In this document: positions 17,301-22,418 of the stretch, piece after piece
How the letters are laid out: every line of letters starts with the position of its first letter
Numbering within the stretch: position 1 is the first letter of the stretch
From: an uncultured Collinsella sp.
GTDB lineage: Bacteria > Actinomycetota > Coriobacteriia > Coriobacteriales > Coriobacteriaceae
DNA: 35,926 nt
Assembly (NCBI GenBank): GCA_900553415.1
Contig: USDH01000003.1
Coordinates: forward strand, 1-35,926
Reading direction: 5' to 3'
Translations under genes and position numbers: made by a program
The notes under the pieces: model-generated
The model's database searches: none
The model's input: only the letters and a program-made list of their open reading frames with translations
Told to the model about the DNA's origin: nothing

Positions 17301-17769
17301 GGGACGCGGACTCGGAAACCACGACACGGTCGCCTGACTTGATACTCATCTTGCCAGTCGCCTTGTCCAGGATCACGGTCGCCTTTCCGCCGGTGATCTC
17401 GATAGTGTCGCCCTTGTCGGCAACCGTCGCACTCGGCTTGCTGTAGGTGTCCGAGGTATCGGGCTGAGCCTGGATCTTAGCCGTGTGGGACTTACTGCGC
17501 GGCGTGGCGTACTCGGAAAACTCACCCTTGGGGTCGACGTTATAACGGAAAATACCGTCCTCGAGGAACGTAATACGGCCCTTGATGCCGTCAGCGAAAT
17601 CGATGTCGACGACATTCGAGGCAGACTGGGACACGGTCGCCGAGTCGACGCCCTTGAGTGGCGTGGCAATCGCCTGCTGGGGATTGGCAAACACGAGCGT
17701 CGCTGCAGTGGCAACGAGGACCGCGCTTCCCTTCACCCACCGTTTCGTAAAAATGGAATTCCTGCGCAT
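11356..17769 (-). CDS. Giant cell-wall-anchored GH31 glycosidase with CBM32, Fn3, dockerin/cohesin-like and FIVAR modules
   Basis: The protein has 2137 residues from the ATG at 17769, which has AAGGAG 5 bases upstream. A longer frame to 17919 is unsupported. Modules in order: signal peptide about 1-36; GH31 N-terminal sandwich about 50-280; GH31 barrel about 280-745, with likely nucleophile Asp480 in TLKTDVAWVG and acid/base Asp531 in GIWTGDQ; C-terminal sheets to about 960; Fn3 about 966-1048; F5/8C (CBM32) about 1060-1188; dockerin-like about 1198-1262 (DLNDNGVYD); cohesin-like about 1270-1405; a second galactose-binding-like domain about 1415-1578; Ig-like about 1585-1672; FIVAR about 1675-1742; F5/8C about 1755-1908; two FIVAR about 1915-2060; Gly/Asn/Ser linker; IPNTG at 2102-2106, membrane segment and RRSKAK tail. 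The barrel motifs and module set resemble GH31 alpha-N-acetylgalactosaminidases acting on mucin-type glycans. That substrate is inference. Confidence 0.9.
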   Translation of the reverse strand: MRRNSIFTKRWVKGSAVLVATAATLVFANPQQAIATPLKGVDSATVSQSASNVVDIDFADGIKGRITFLEDGIFRYNVDPKGEFSEYATPRSKSHTAKIQAQPDTSDTYSKPSATVADKGDTIEITGGKATVILDKATGKMSIKSGDRVVVSESASLDLDKKGTVQTLAKEKSENFFGGGTQNGRFLHTNQTIAISNTNNWTDGGVASPNPFYWTSDGYGVLRNTFAEGSYDFGSTDSSTVTTLHSENEFDAYYFVATNEGASNVATEMLQDYYKVTGNPVLLPEYGFYLGHLNAYNRDGWSTTSGQKKWETKGSKSSSEKGDVKYESGMSTGYKLDGTLAAETLNGEGPTVDTENMKATDFDRQFSARQVIDDYEDSDMPLGWFLPNDGYGAGYGQNGYYKTGGVNSDGASSADRLNAVRANVDNLKKFTEYANSKGVSTGLWTQSNLEPDSNPETPWHLLRDFDAEVKTGGITTLKTDVAWVGSGYSFGLNGIKTAYDTVTTGANKRPNIITLDGWAGTQRFGGIWTGDQYGGNWEYIRFHIPTYIGQSLSGNPNIGSDMDGIFGGDPIISARDYQWKTFTPSMLDMDGWGTYRKSPMTHGDPYTGISRFYLKLKAQLMPYIYTSAASAANIDTGNGDAGLPMIRAMLLSDNSEYAASTSTQYQYMFGENFLVAPVYQDTQADENGNDIRNGIYLPNYGTDENPTIWIDYFSGKQYRGGQVLNNYEAPLWKLPLFVKANAIVPMYAENNNPEAVSDTNTKGTDRSQRIVEFFATEGDGTFTQYEDDGSSIENNTTEDDSYGTIDNISYGEHVSTVYRSKAAGGTATFTAEASQGGYNGYDSNRTTTFVANVSAKPMSVVAKNGGSALNVVEVDSQETFDTATPEAGQAVYFYSETPNLNHYGSDVDGTEAERGESFNNTKITTNPKVYVKFAKTDVAAAAQTLELGGFVNADATLTADRLNESLSAPTNLAAPEDVTTPTSIKLTWGKVDGATSYDLKVDGTVFAVGDAAEFTHTDLAYNSKHTYQIRSRNAEGYSAWSDVLEANSALDPWRNVPDAEQITWEGSLYGSHKAELAFDHEFQSGDGGFHSGGNDLGKALTVDYGRAYKLDKLEYYPRDDAGNGTVTKMRVETSLDGVHWTSQEVDWARSADCKTVAFDGTVAARYVRMTPLASVGNFFSASEIAIYKTDGTDGFAVGSNLNKATISDGDYSNMKNYLGLENREPDTPTFGSQIRDHFADLNDNGVYDVYDYSFTMAGLDGGTKQKGKVAGSLAVIPSKTEVEAGDEITVDVYAADAKNVNALGALVNFKSDQFEFVSESIAQDGSTAGMENLSREKVQFADRTQTINLAFANRGDGKLYNGTGAVASFKLKAKTAGKVELPSTSWLIGPACDALEFASDGTVTMPDVPQPTVVEYGQDAFNITMTNDELTTDDGTNVEKLIQQKSYNALFDNNEGDNGFEFLWNWSGNWDSEGKLPSYVKLPTTMTFAFKTPSKLDSVEVVNRNGGNGTVQKIKAVVTFEDGSTQEFAGGEYDSFLARYAFDLSAENKGKKATKVEVTPLEASGDQMLTLREVNFNYTQGVEAIEGVELGKNQTEFFEGDITPVDAKATPESAGYPYVTVESSDPSVVSVSAVQAGDSVSYYLRANKAGKAKITVASVLDPSKTASYEVEVKAGVDTSALVAALSKAAGYSESVYNKDSYAALTTAVEAAQKLLDSGQGSYSKKDVADATAKIEKAIDGLKMRPVDEKILINTPENRKNVKVAGFSSEADYEGSNAVNALDGDERTLWHSDWAHGTGMPQYLSVDLGRDYDLTDVTFLPRQDGGTNGDIFEAEILVSDTADGYEKGTAASMGTFAFDNDGRVLTDRGDWKQMSFGAARGRYVTVKVIHAGGGDVDAYCSMAELKFYGTAVPDPVAKDDLTAAIEKVDAELAAGDLKAGDYTEASWTALENALASARAILSDEDATQDEVDQALRALESARDALEKTPVVPVENPTKKQLKALVKQAKETDTRGKTAESVKALTDAITYAEDVLGDENASDTQIQAAYSQLKLAIESLKDADSGNQGGSGNQGSGNGSNGGNQAGKPAGDKAQGSKKNGSAIPNTGDQTAATVATVGGLGAIIAAIGAFFHRRSKAK

Positions 17770-17809
17770 CTGGTCTCCTTTCTTCCGACATGCTGAGGTG
17801 CCGAGGACG

Positions 17810-17818
17810 CCCCCCCCC
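17810..17818 (-). repeat. Nine-base G homopolymer in the GH31 5' region
   Basis: Nine consecutive C on the plus strand, read as G9 on the GH31 coding strand, lie 40 bases upstream of the ATG. Such tracts can change length by slipped-strand pairing. Position outside the reading frame means a length change would alter promoter spacing or leader structure rather than the frame. Confidence 0.8.
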
Positions 17819-17847
17819 GGCAGCATGGGAAAACGTATCAAACGGAG

Positions 17848-17860
17848 ATGTTCGGTACAT
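17848..17860 (-). promoter_or_regulatory. Candidate operator upstream of GH31 (ATGTACCGAACAT)
   Basis: The minus strand reads ATGTACCGAACAT, an imperfect palindrome with ATGT/ACAT ends. It is nearly identical to sites upstream of the mannose PTS operon (22181-22192) and the GntR gene (22321-22335). It lies 79 bases before the GH31 ATG. Confidence 0.5.
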
Positions 17861-18095
17861 TCCGCACAATGGGGGCCACCCGTTACCAAGGGGCCAACTG
17901 GTAGTAACCAGATAGCCACCTACTAGGTCATATCAACATATGGGAGCACTTGCGCACCCAAGTTCGGAATTCTCCCAGCGGCAGCAAAATAAGCGTCAAC
18001 GGCAAGGTGGGCTTAATAAGCCATACCAATTGGTTCTTCAGTCAAATACCAATCTAGCAAAAATGTACTGTTTATCTGGTATTACACAGACCATA

Positions 18096-18141
18096 CCTTT
18101 CCCTCGGGAACTGGGCTTCGCGAAGTTTCCCGAGGGAAAGG
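18096..18141. repeat. Long perfect-stem hairpin in the GH31/MarR gap
   Basis: CCTTTCCCTCGGGAAC (18096-18111) pairs with GTTTCCCGAGGGAAAGG (18125-18141), leaving one extra base. The 13-base loop includes TTCGCGAA, itself a palindrome. No T tract follows on either strand, so it is not a standard terminator. It may be a mobile palindromic repeat or a protein-binding site. Confidence 0.6.
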
Positions 18142-18283
18142 CTCAGCCGCCATCCTGCAACCTACCGGGGATTGCCATGACGTACGTTGGCTGATTTGGT
18201 TTGGAATGAGATGTTGACGGTGGCTGATGGGCACAACTGTCCCGGGTGCATTTCAAGATGCACCTAAATGTCTGTCTTTATCC

Positions 18284-18760
18284 TTATAGATTGTCCAGGT
18301 AGTCGTCGGCATCATAGGTAAGGCTGTAAGCTTTATTCAGGATGCGCACGAGCTCCTGGGCATCGTGCTCGCCGAGCGCTGAGAGTTGTTTCGAGAGCGA
18401 TGCCACACTCTCGGCATTTTTTTTCGCCGCGAAATCACGGCCTTCCTCGGTAATGCTCACCAGCACACGCCGACGATCGTTTGGATCAGTCCCGCGCTGA
18501 ACGTAACCCTTACTCTCGAGTGAATCCAAGATATGCGACATGCGCGCACGGGAGAATTTCAGCTTCTTGGCAATCTCGGAGGGAATGACATCACCGTCAA
18601 TACCCGATAAATACTGTAAAACCGGTGCCTCGCCCACACTGGCGCCGCCGGCAGCACTCAAGGATCCCTTGGCAAGGGAACGTGAGTACACGATCAGTTT
18701 TCGAGCGACGTCATCGTAATCCACTGGGGATATTGTCCTTTGCAACTCTAGAAGGGCCAT
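18284..18760 (-). CDS. MarR-family transcriptional regulator
   Basis: The protein has 158 residues with the MarR winged-helix layout. A dimer helix occupies about 14-35. A helix-turn-helix lies at about 58-85 (PSEIAKKLKFSRARMSHILDSLESKGYVQR). The wing carries the family's DPNDRRRVLVSITEEG (97-112). A C-terminal dimer helix follows. Such regulators usually repress neighbouring or own genes and respond to small phenolic or lipid ligands. The target is not evident. The ATG at 18760 has no clear ribosome site, so a leaderless or weakly initiated message is possible. The neighbours are a small membrane protein upstream and the GH31 gene downstream, the latter with a 514-base gap. Confidence 0.85.
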   Translation of the reverse strand: MALLELQRTISPVDYDDVARKLIVYSRSLAKGSLSAAGGASVGEAPVLQYLSGIDGDVIPSEIAKKLKFSRARMSHILDSLESKGYVQRGTDPNDRRRVLVSITEEGRDFAAKKNAESVASLSKQLSALGEHDAQELVRILNKAYSLTYDADDYLDNL

Positions 18761-18828
18761 AAAACCGTCATTTGCCGTACATTAGTTAACATTCGCAACA
18801 ATTATTTATGATACCCCAACGCGGAAGT

Positions 18829-19155
18829 CTATTGCTCGTCCTTCTTGCGTCGCATAAGCTCCTCAACGTCGATACCCGCGGCCTCGAGCATGCGCTCGAC
18901 ATTCTTTTTGGCGTTGGTCGTGCCAACCTTAAGCACGATCGAAAGCGGAGTGCCCACCACTAGGCACACGATGCCCACGGGGACACCCCAGCCGGGGCCT
19001 CCCTGCATACCCCACATCCCCATCAAAAAGCCAATCGCCACGAGCGAATAGCCCAGGCGCAGCCAAACGTTGAGCCGCTGAATAGCATCGGTCTGCATCT
19101 TTGCCTCGCGGATCAAGTCGTCGCGCGAAAGGTCGTGTCCGTGTTTCTCGTGCAT
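18829..19155 (-). CDS. Small membrane protein of unknown function
   Basis: The protein has 108 residues. A charged N-terminus with several His residues (MHEKHGHDLSRDD) precedes two membrane segments at about 33-50 and 56-77. The C-terminal tail is basic and acidic (KKNVERMLEAAGIDVEELMRRKKDEQ) and probably cytoplasmic. I do not recognise a named family. GAGGAGG lies 6 bases before the ATG, a strong site that supports real expression. It sits between the PTS operon terminator and the MarR gene on the same strand. Confidence 0.75.
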   Translation of the reverse strand: MHEKHGHDLSRDDLIREAKMQTDAIQRLNVWLRLGYSLVAIGFLMGMWGMQGGPGWGVPVGIVCLVVGTPLSIVLKVGTTNAKKNVERMLEAAGIDVEELMRRKKDEQ

Positions 19156-19351
19156 ATGGGTCCTCCTCGTGCAAAGCGTGCATCATGTGCAAGTACATCG
19201 TTTTTCGAATACGTCATCTTTCAAGAGCAATATAGCGGGTGTCGTGTAGGCGATGGAAGTCGCTGGCCATATTGCCCTCGAAGGGCGGCGCAAAATCAGA
19301 AGGCCGTGCGGTTGAGGCCGCACGGCCTTACAGGGGGCCAGGGGATGATGA
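19156..19351. promoter_or_regulatory. Gap between PTS operon end and small membrane protein
   Basis: About 196 bases without a gene. It contains the PTS terminator (19300-19329), a split inverted repeat GAGCAATAT / ATATTGC (19227-19277), and a TATATT on the minus strand that could be a -10 box for the membrane protein gene. No matching -35 is clear. Confidence 0.35.
19300..19329 (-). terminator. Terminator of the mannose PTS operon
   Basis: AAGGCCGTGCGG (19300-19311) and CCGCACGGCCTT (19318-19329) form a perfect 12-bp stem with a 6-base loop, 22 bases after the IID stop. The minus strand continues CTGATTTTG, a weak T tract. Confidence 0.7.
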
Positions 19352-20179
19352 CTAGTAGCTCAGTGCCGGGTCGAAGAAGCCAATGAGAACGCCCACAAAT
19401 GCGATCACAACGAGGATCAGCATCATAACGATGGGGTTGACCTTCTTCTTGGTCATCATGTACCAGCAGAAGATGATGAAGATCATCGGCAGCAGGTGCG
19501 GATAGATGCCATCGAGCGTGTCCTGGAACTTACCGCCACCGGGCAGCACCAGGTTGGGGCTGCAGGTGATGGAGACCCAAGTTGCGCCCACGGCACCGAT
19601 GACCATGGTACCGACCATCACGATGGAATCGCGAAGAGCCTTTGCCTTGGGGCCAACGAGGGCCTCGACCGCCTTGCCGCCGAGCTCATAGCCCTGGTTG
19701 TAGGCAAAGCGCATGCCAAGGAACATGAGCAGGTTCCACACGACAATATAGAAGATGGCACCGAGCGGAGAGCCGCCGGTCGAGAGACCTAGGGCGATAC
19801 CGAGCAGGATCGGGATCAGGGTACCGACGATCAGCGAGTCGCCAAGGCCGGCGAGCGGGCCCATGAGGCCGGCGCGGATGCCGTTGATGGCGTCGTCATC
19901 GATGGCCTCGCCGTTTGCGCGAGCCTCCTCGAGGCCGGCGGTGACGCCGACAATCATGGTGCCGATCTGCGGCTCGGTGTTGAAGAACGCGGAGTAGGTC
20001 TGGAGGGCCTGCTTCTGCTCCTCGGGCGTGTCGTAGAGCTCCTCGACGATCGGAAGCATGGCGCACAGGTAACCGAAGGTCTGCATGTGCTCCTGCGAGA
20101 AGCAAGTCAGGTTGCCGTAGGACCAGTTGCGGAACGACTTGGCAAGCGTTTTCTTAGAGAGTTTCTTCTTCTCTGCCAT
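19352..20179 (-). CDS. PTS mannose/fructose/sorbose family EIID
   Basis: The protein has 275 residues, normal for EIID-Man. It starts with KKLSKKTLAKSFRNWSYGNLTCFSQEHMQTFGYLCAMLP, typical of the family's cytoplasmic N-terminus, and GLMGPLAGLGDSLIVGTLIPILLGIALGLS, the conserved core. Membrane helices lie near the end, including IFIIFCWYMMTKKK. EIID and EIIC together form the sugar channel. The ATG shares one base with the IIC stop (TAATG), showing tight coupling. It is the last gene of the IIA-IIB-IIC-IID operon. Confidence 0.95.
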   Translation of the reverse strand: MAEKKKLSKKTLAKSFRNWSYGNLTCFSQEHMQTFGYLCAMLPIVEELYDTPEEQKQALQTYSAFFNTEPQIGTMIVGVTAGLEEARANGEAIDDDAINGIRAGLMGPLAGLGDSLIVGTLIPILLGIALGLSTGGSPLGAIFYIVVWNLLMFLGMRFAYNQGYELGGKAVEALVGPKAKALRDSIVMVGTMVIGAVGATWVSITCSPNLVLPGGGKFQDTLDGIYPHLLPMIFIIFCWYMMTKKKVNPIVMMLILVVIAFVGVLIGFFDPALSY

Positions 20180-21036
20180 TAGATGTCCTCCTCTTCCTCA
20201 TCATCGGAGCCCGAGGCGATAGCTGCCTTGGGAGCGTTTGCGAGGTCGATCTTGAGCGAAGCGATCTCATAGTTGATCAGGGCGAAGAAGCAGCCGATGC
20301 CGGCAGCGGCAATCAGGTTGCACCCCATGACAGCGGACAGGGTGAAGCCGAAGAAGAACGTGAGGAAGTCCGTCGGCTTGGAGATGACCTGCTTGAGCAG
20401 GATGGCGATACCGACGGTAGGCAGCAGCGAGCCGACGGTGAACAGCGTCTTCATCGCGATGCCGTCCATGGGCATGTAGGTCTTCATGAGGTCGACCATG
20501 GCGGTGCCGCCCATGGTGATGATGAACGTCGGGAGGAACGAGCAGACGATGTGACCAATCCAAGGCAGAACGTTGTTGACCAGGTAGAGCTTGTGGAGAT
20601 CGCCCTTCTCAAGCCACTTCCACCCCATGCCCTGCCACACCAGGTTGATGGTGGCGGTGCCATAGAAGAGCACAGTGCCGAGCGTGCCGACGGCGGCACC
20701 GAGGGATGCGGCCATGCCGGCAGCCTCAGCGGAGGCGGGATCGATGCCCGAGTTCTTGATGGCGAGGATCGCCAGCGGGATGCCGATATAGGACACGGCG
20801 CGGACGTCGGCGGAGACGGTTCCGCCGGGGGTCACGAGAGCGATGTAGACAACCTGGATGGCAGCGCCGACGAGGATGCCCGTCTGCATATCGCCCATGA
20901 TGATGCCGACGATGAGGCCGGCGACCAGAGGACGACCCAGAGTGTAGTTGCCGATCGTCGTGCCGCCCATGCCAGGCAGTGATGCCAGGCAGGCGAACAG
21001 GCCGAACAGCGCGGCTTGGAATGCATTGATTGCCAT
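20179..21036 (-). CDS. PTS mannose/fructose/sorbose family EIIC
   Basis: The protein has 285 residues and about seven hydrophobic segments. The N-terminus NAFQAALFGLFACLASLPGMGGTTIGNYTLGRPLVAGLIVGIIMGDMQTGILVGAAIQ is characteristic of EIIC of the mannose superfamily. It forms the transport path with EIID. The tail is very acidic (GSDDEEEEDI). A strong AAAGGGG lies before the ATG. It is 71 bases after the IIB stop, with a CAGCCC / GGGCTG hairpin (21059-21079) in the gap that may tune expression between the soluble and membrane subunits. Confidence 0.95.
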   Translation of the reverse strand: MAINAFQAALFGLFACLASLPGMGGTTIGNYTLGRPLVAGLIVGIIMGDMQTGILVGAAIQVVYIALVTPGGTVSADVRAVSYIGIPLAILAIKNSGIDPASAEAAGMAASLGAAVGTLGTVLFYGTATINLVWQGMGWKWLEKGDLHKLYLVNNVLPWIGHIVCSFLPTFIITMGGTAMVDLMKTYMPMDGIAMKTLFTVGSLLPTVGIAILLKQVISKPTDFLTFFFGFTLSAVMGCNLIAAAGIGCFFALINYEIASLKIDLANAPKAAIASGSDDEEEEDI

Positions 21037-21058
21037 GCTTTCCCCTTTCTTTATTCCT

Positions 21059-21079
21059 CAGCCCCTTTCCCCAGGGCTG
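21059..21079 (-). repeat. Intercistronic hairpin between PTS IIB and IIC
   Basis: CAGCCC (21059-21064) and GGGCTG (21074-21079) form a 6-bp stem in the IIB-IIC gap. No T tract follows, so a role in message stability is more likely than termination. Confidence 0.4.
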
Positions 21080-21107
21080 TAGGTACCAAAATGCAGCTGG
21101 CGCCTAA

Positions 21108-21596
21108 CTAGAAGCCAAACTGACCGCGGAACTTGGGCCACTCACCAATGGATTTCTCCTTGATAAGGGCGAACTCGACCGTGTAGCCGGCGTTGGTGAG
21201 ATCCTCGAGCGCCTGGGCCTCTTCCTGCGTGATCGACTGGTTGTTGCCGAGCTTGGTGGCGCCGGGACGGTCGTTGCAGGGGCCGACGATGATGCGGTCC
21301 ATGCCGGGCTTAAAGCCAAAATCGACGAGAAGTTCCTTCATGTCGAGCGGGTTCTTGGTGATCAGGAAGTACTTGGTGTTGGACTTGAGAACCTTCTCGG
21401 AGACCTCCTTGAAGTGCTCCTTGGTCCACACGAACGTCTTCTTGCCCGAGGCACTCTTGTAGGCCTCCTTGAGCACGGGGTTGGACGCTGCAGCGTCGTT
21501 GACGGCGATAAGACCGTCGCAGGGATACTCGAGGGCCCAACGGGTAACGGTCTGTCCATGGATCATACGGTCGTCAATACGGATGAACGAAATCAT
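21108..21596 (-). CDS. PTS mannose/fructose/sorbose family EIIB
   Basis: The protein has 162 residues, standard for this EIIB type. The start MISFIRIDDRMIHGQTVTRW contains the phospho-acceptor His14 in the family motif RIDDRxIHGQ. Phosphate passes from EIIA to this His and then to the sugar. GFKPGMDRIIVGPCNDRPGATKLGNNQSIT is also typical. GGGAG precedes the ATG. The gap to IIA holds a CGGGGG / CCCCCG hairpin (21619-21643). Confidence 0.95.
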   Translation of the reverse strand: MISFIRIDDRMIHGQTVTRWALEYPCDGLIAVNDAAASNPVLKEAYKSASGKKTFVWTKEHFKEVSEKVLKSNTKYFLITKNPLDMKELLVDFGFKPGMDRIIVGPCNDRPGATKLGNNQSITQEEAQALEDLTNAGYTVEFALIKEKSIGEWPKFRGQFGF

Positions 21597-21618
21597 GCGT
21601 TCTCCCTTTCTTTATCAC

Positions 21619-21643
21619 CGGGGGTCTTTCCTCTTAACCCCCG
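21619..21643 (-). repeat. Intercistronic hairpin between PTS IIA and IIB
   Basis: CGGGGG (21619-21624) and CCCCCG (21638-21643) form a 6-bp GC stem in the 79-base gap. It has no adjoining T tract on the minus strand. Confidence 0.4.
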
Positions 21644-21675
21644 CTCCATCACAAAAATTGGGGCGGATGCGCTGC

Positions 21676-22110
21676 CTAGATGTCGTCGTCCTCGTCGTCG
21701 GCGTCATCGGTCGGGACCACAAGCTCGGACATACCGTTCTTGCCCTCCTGCAGCATCATCTGCTTGAGAGAATCCAGGTCCATGGTGGCAAGCCCCATCA
21801 TGGCGGTCATAGCCATGGGCAGATTCATACCGCCGAAGGCAATGGTGTGGGCGAGCAAACCCTTCTCGGCCAGCGTGTTCATGGCATTGGTGAGCGGCGA
21901 TCCGCCCAGGATGTCACCAAGCAGGACAACCTCGTCATCGGCGGTAACGGGAGCGACCATCGCCTTGACGTTCTCGACATATTCGTCAGCGCCCATGCCG
22001 TCCACGAGACTCGTCGACAAGATGTTCGGGGCGTCATTGCCGAGCATCTTGAGGACACTGTGCAGTCCGGGAGCGAGCGTTCCGTGACTGACCATTACCA
22101 GATACCGCAT
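21676..22110 (-). CDS. PTS mannose/fructose/sorbose family EIIA
   Basis: The protein has 144 residues from the ATG at 22110, which has GGAGA 5 bases upstream. A longer frame to 22182 lacks support. RYLVMVSHGTLAPGLHSVL carries the phospho-acceptor His9 in the typical SHG context. DEVVLLGDILGGSPLTNAM is the family's DLxGGSP segment. The C-terminus is very acidic (DDADDEDDDI). It is the first gene of the operon and takes phosphate from HPr. The sugar cannot be fixed from EIIA. The family covers mannose, N-acetylgalactosamine, sorbose and others. Confidence 0.93.
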   Translation of the reverse strand: MRYLVMVSHGTLAPGLHSVLKMLGNDAPNILSTSLVDGMGADEYVENVKAMVAPVTADDEVVLLGDILGGSPLTNAMNTLAEKGLLAHTIAFGGMNLPMAMTAMMGLATMDLDSLKQMMLQEGKNGMSELVVPTDDADDEDDDI

Positions 22111-22180
22111 GCGGTCTCCTCTCGACCTGCCGTGTGTCGCACGGCTTTGCTTTTTGCCGAGATTATTGTTGCGCCGGGGC

Positions 22181-22193
22181 ATGTTCGGTACAA
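22181..22193 (-). promoter_or_regulatory. Candidate operator upstream of the PTS operon (TTGTACCGAACAT)
   Basis: Twelve of thirteen bases equal the GH31 upstream site at 17848-17860. It lies 70 bases upstream of the EIIA ATG. It is probably bound by the divergently encoded GntR protein, an inference from proximity. Confidence 0.5.
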
Positions 22194-22196
22194 GAA

Positions 22197-22243
22197 AATA
22201 GTTGCGAACGGCAACTATTCATCGGTTAACGGTAGCAACTATT
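22197..22243. repeat. Three copies of AATAGTTGC (one palindromic pair plus one direct copy)
   Basis: AATAGTTGC (22197-22205) and GCAACTATT (22211-22219) form a perfect 9-base inverted repeat with a 5-base spacer. A third copy, GCAACTATT, is at 22235-22243, 24 bases on. The arrangement looks like a regulator-binding array for the PTS promoter and differs from the TGTACC-type sites beside it. Confidence 0.65.
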
Positions 22244-22320
22244 TTTGTGCCTAAATTATTTTTTCTTCCAATTATTTTTAAAATAGCAGGTAGATTGCCT
22301 GGTAAATGTTTTATGTTCCT

Positions 22321-22335
22321 TATGTACCATACATA
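22321..22335 (+). promoter_or_regulatory. Palindromic operator candidate before the GntR gene
   Basis: TATGTA-CCA-TACATA is a perfect palindrome with a 3-base centre, 83 bases ahead of the GntR start. Its core TGTACCATACAT matches the GH31 and PTS sites at all but two central bases. This suggests the regulator controls its own gene. Confidence 0.55.
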
Positions 22336-22418
22336 CCGACAAGAATCGGGCCTGACATCACCGGTTTGTCCCGCAGTGTCAGACCATGTCACGTATGCTC
22401 ACGACATGGAGGTACCCC

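Larger units (their letters stand above)
17770..18283. promoter_or_regulatory. GH31 upstream region and long intergenic stretch
   Basis: No gene is supported here. From the GH31 start outward it holds a ribosome site, a C9 run on the plus strand (G9 on the coding strand, 17810-17818) 40 bases before the ATG, the motif at 17848-17860, a CTGGT-AGTA-ACCAG palindrome (17898-17911), an AT-richer stretch, the long hairpin at 18096-18141, and a GGTGCAT / ATGCACC stem (18247-18266) shortly after the MarR stop. A clear -35/-10 pair for the GH31 gene was not found. Confidence 0.5.
22111..22418. promoter_or_regulatory. Divergent PTS operon / GntR control region
   Basis: This 308-base AT-rich region has no gene. 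It must hold promoters for both directions. It contains the TTGTACCGAACAT site (22181-22193), three copies of AATAGTTGC (22197-22243) and the TATGTA-CCA-TACATA palindrome (22321-22335). On the minus strand TTGTAC at the first site is followed 17 bases later by AACAAT, a possible -35/-10 pair in which the operator would cover the -35. On the plus strand TTGCCT (22295-22300) is a possible -35 for the regulator gene. Confidence 0.55.

Noticed and set aside
17770..17919. N-terminal extension of the GH31 protein to 17919
   Set aside because: The ATG at 17769 has a strong ribosome site and is followed at once by a signal peptide. The extension would bury that signal.
17940..18194. 84-residue plus-strand frame in the GH31/MarR gap
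   Set aside because: No ribosome site, no family resemblance, and it runs through the hairpin at 18096-18141.
22111..22418. Small RNA gene in the divergent PTS/GntR region
   Set aside because: The region is AT-rich and filled with operator-like repeats, with no terminator-like stem that would end a small RNA.
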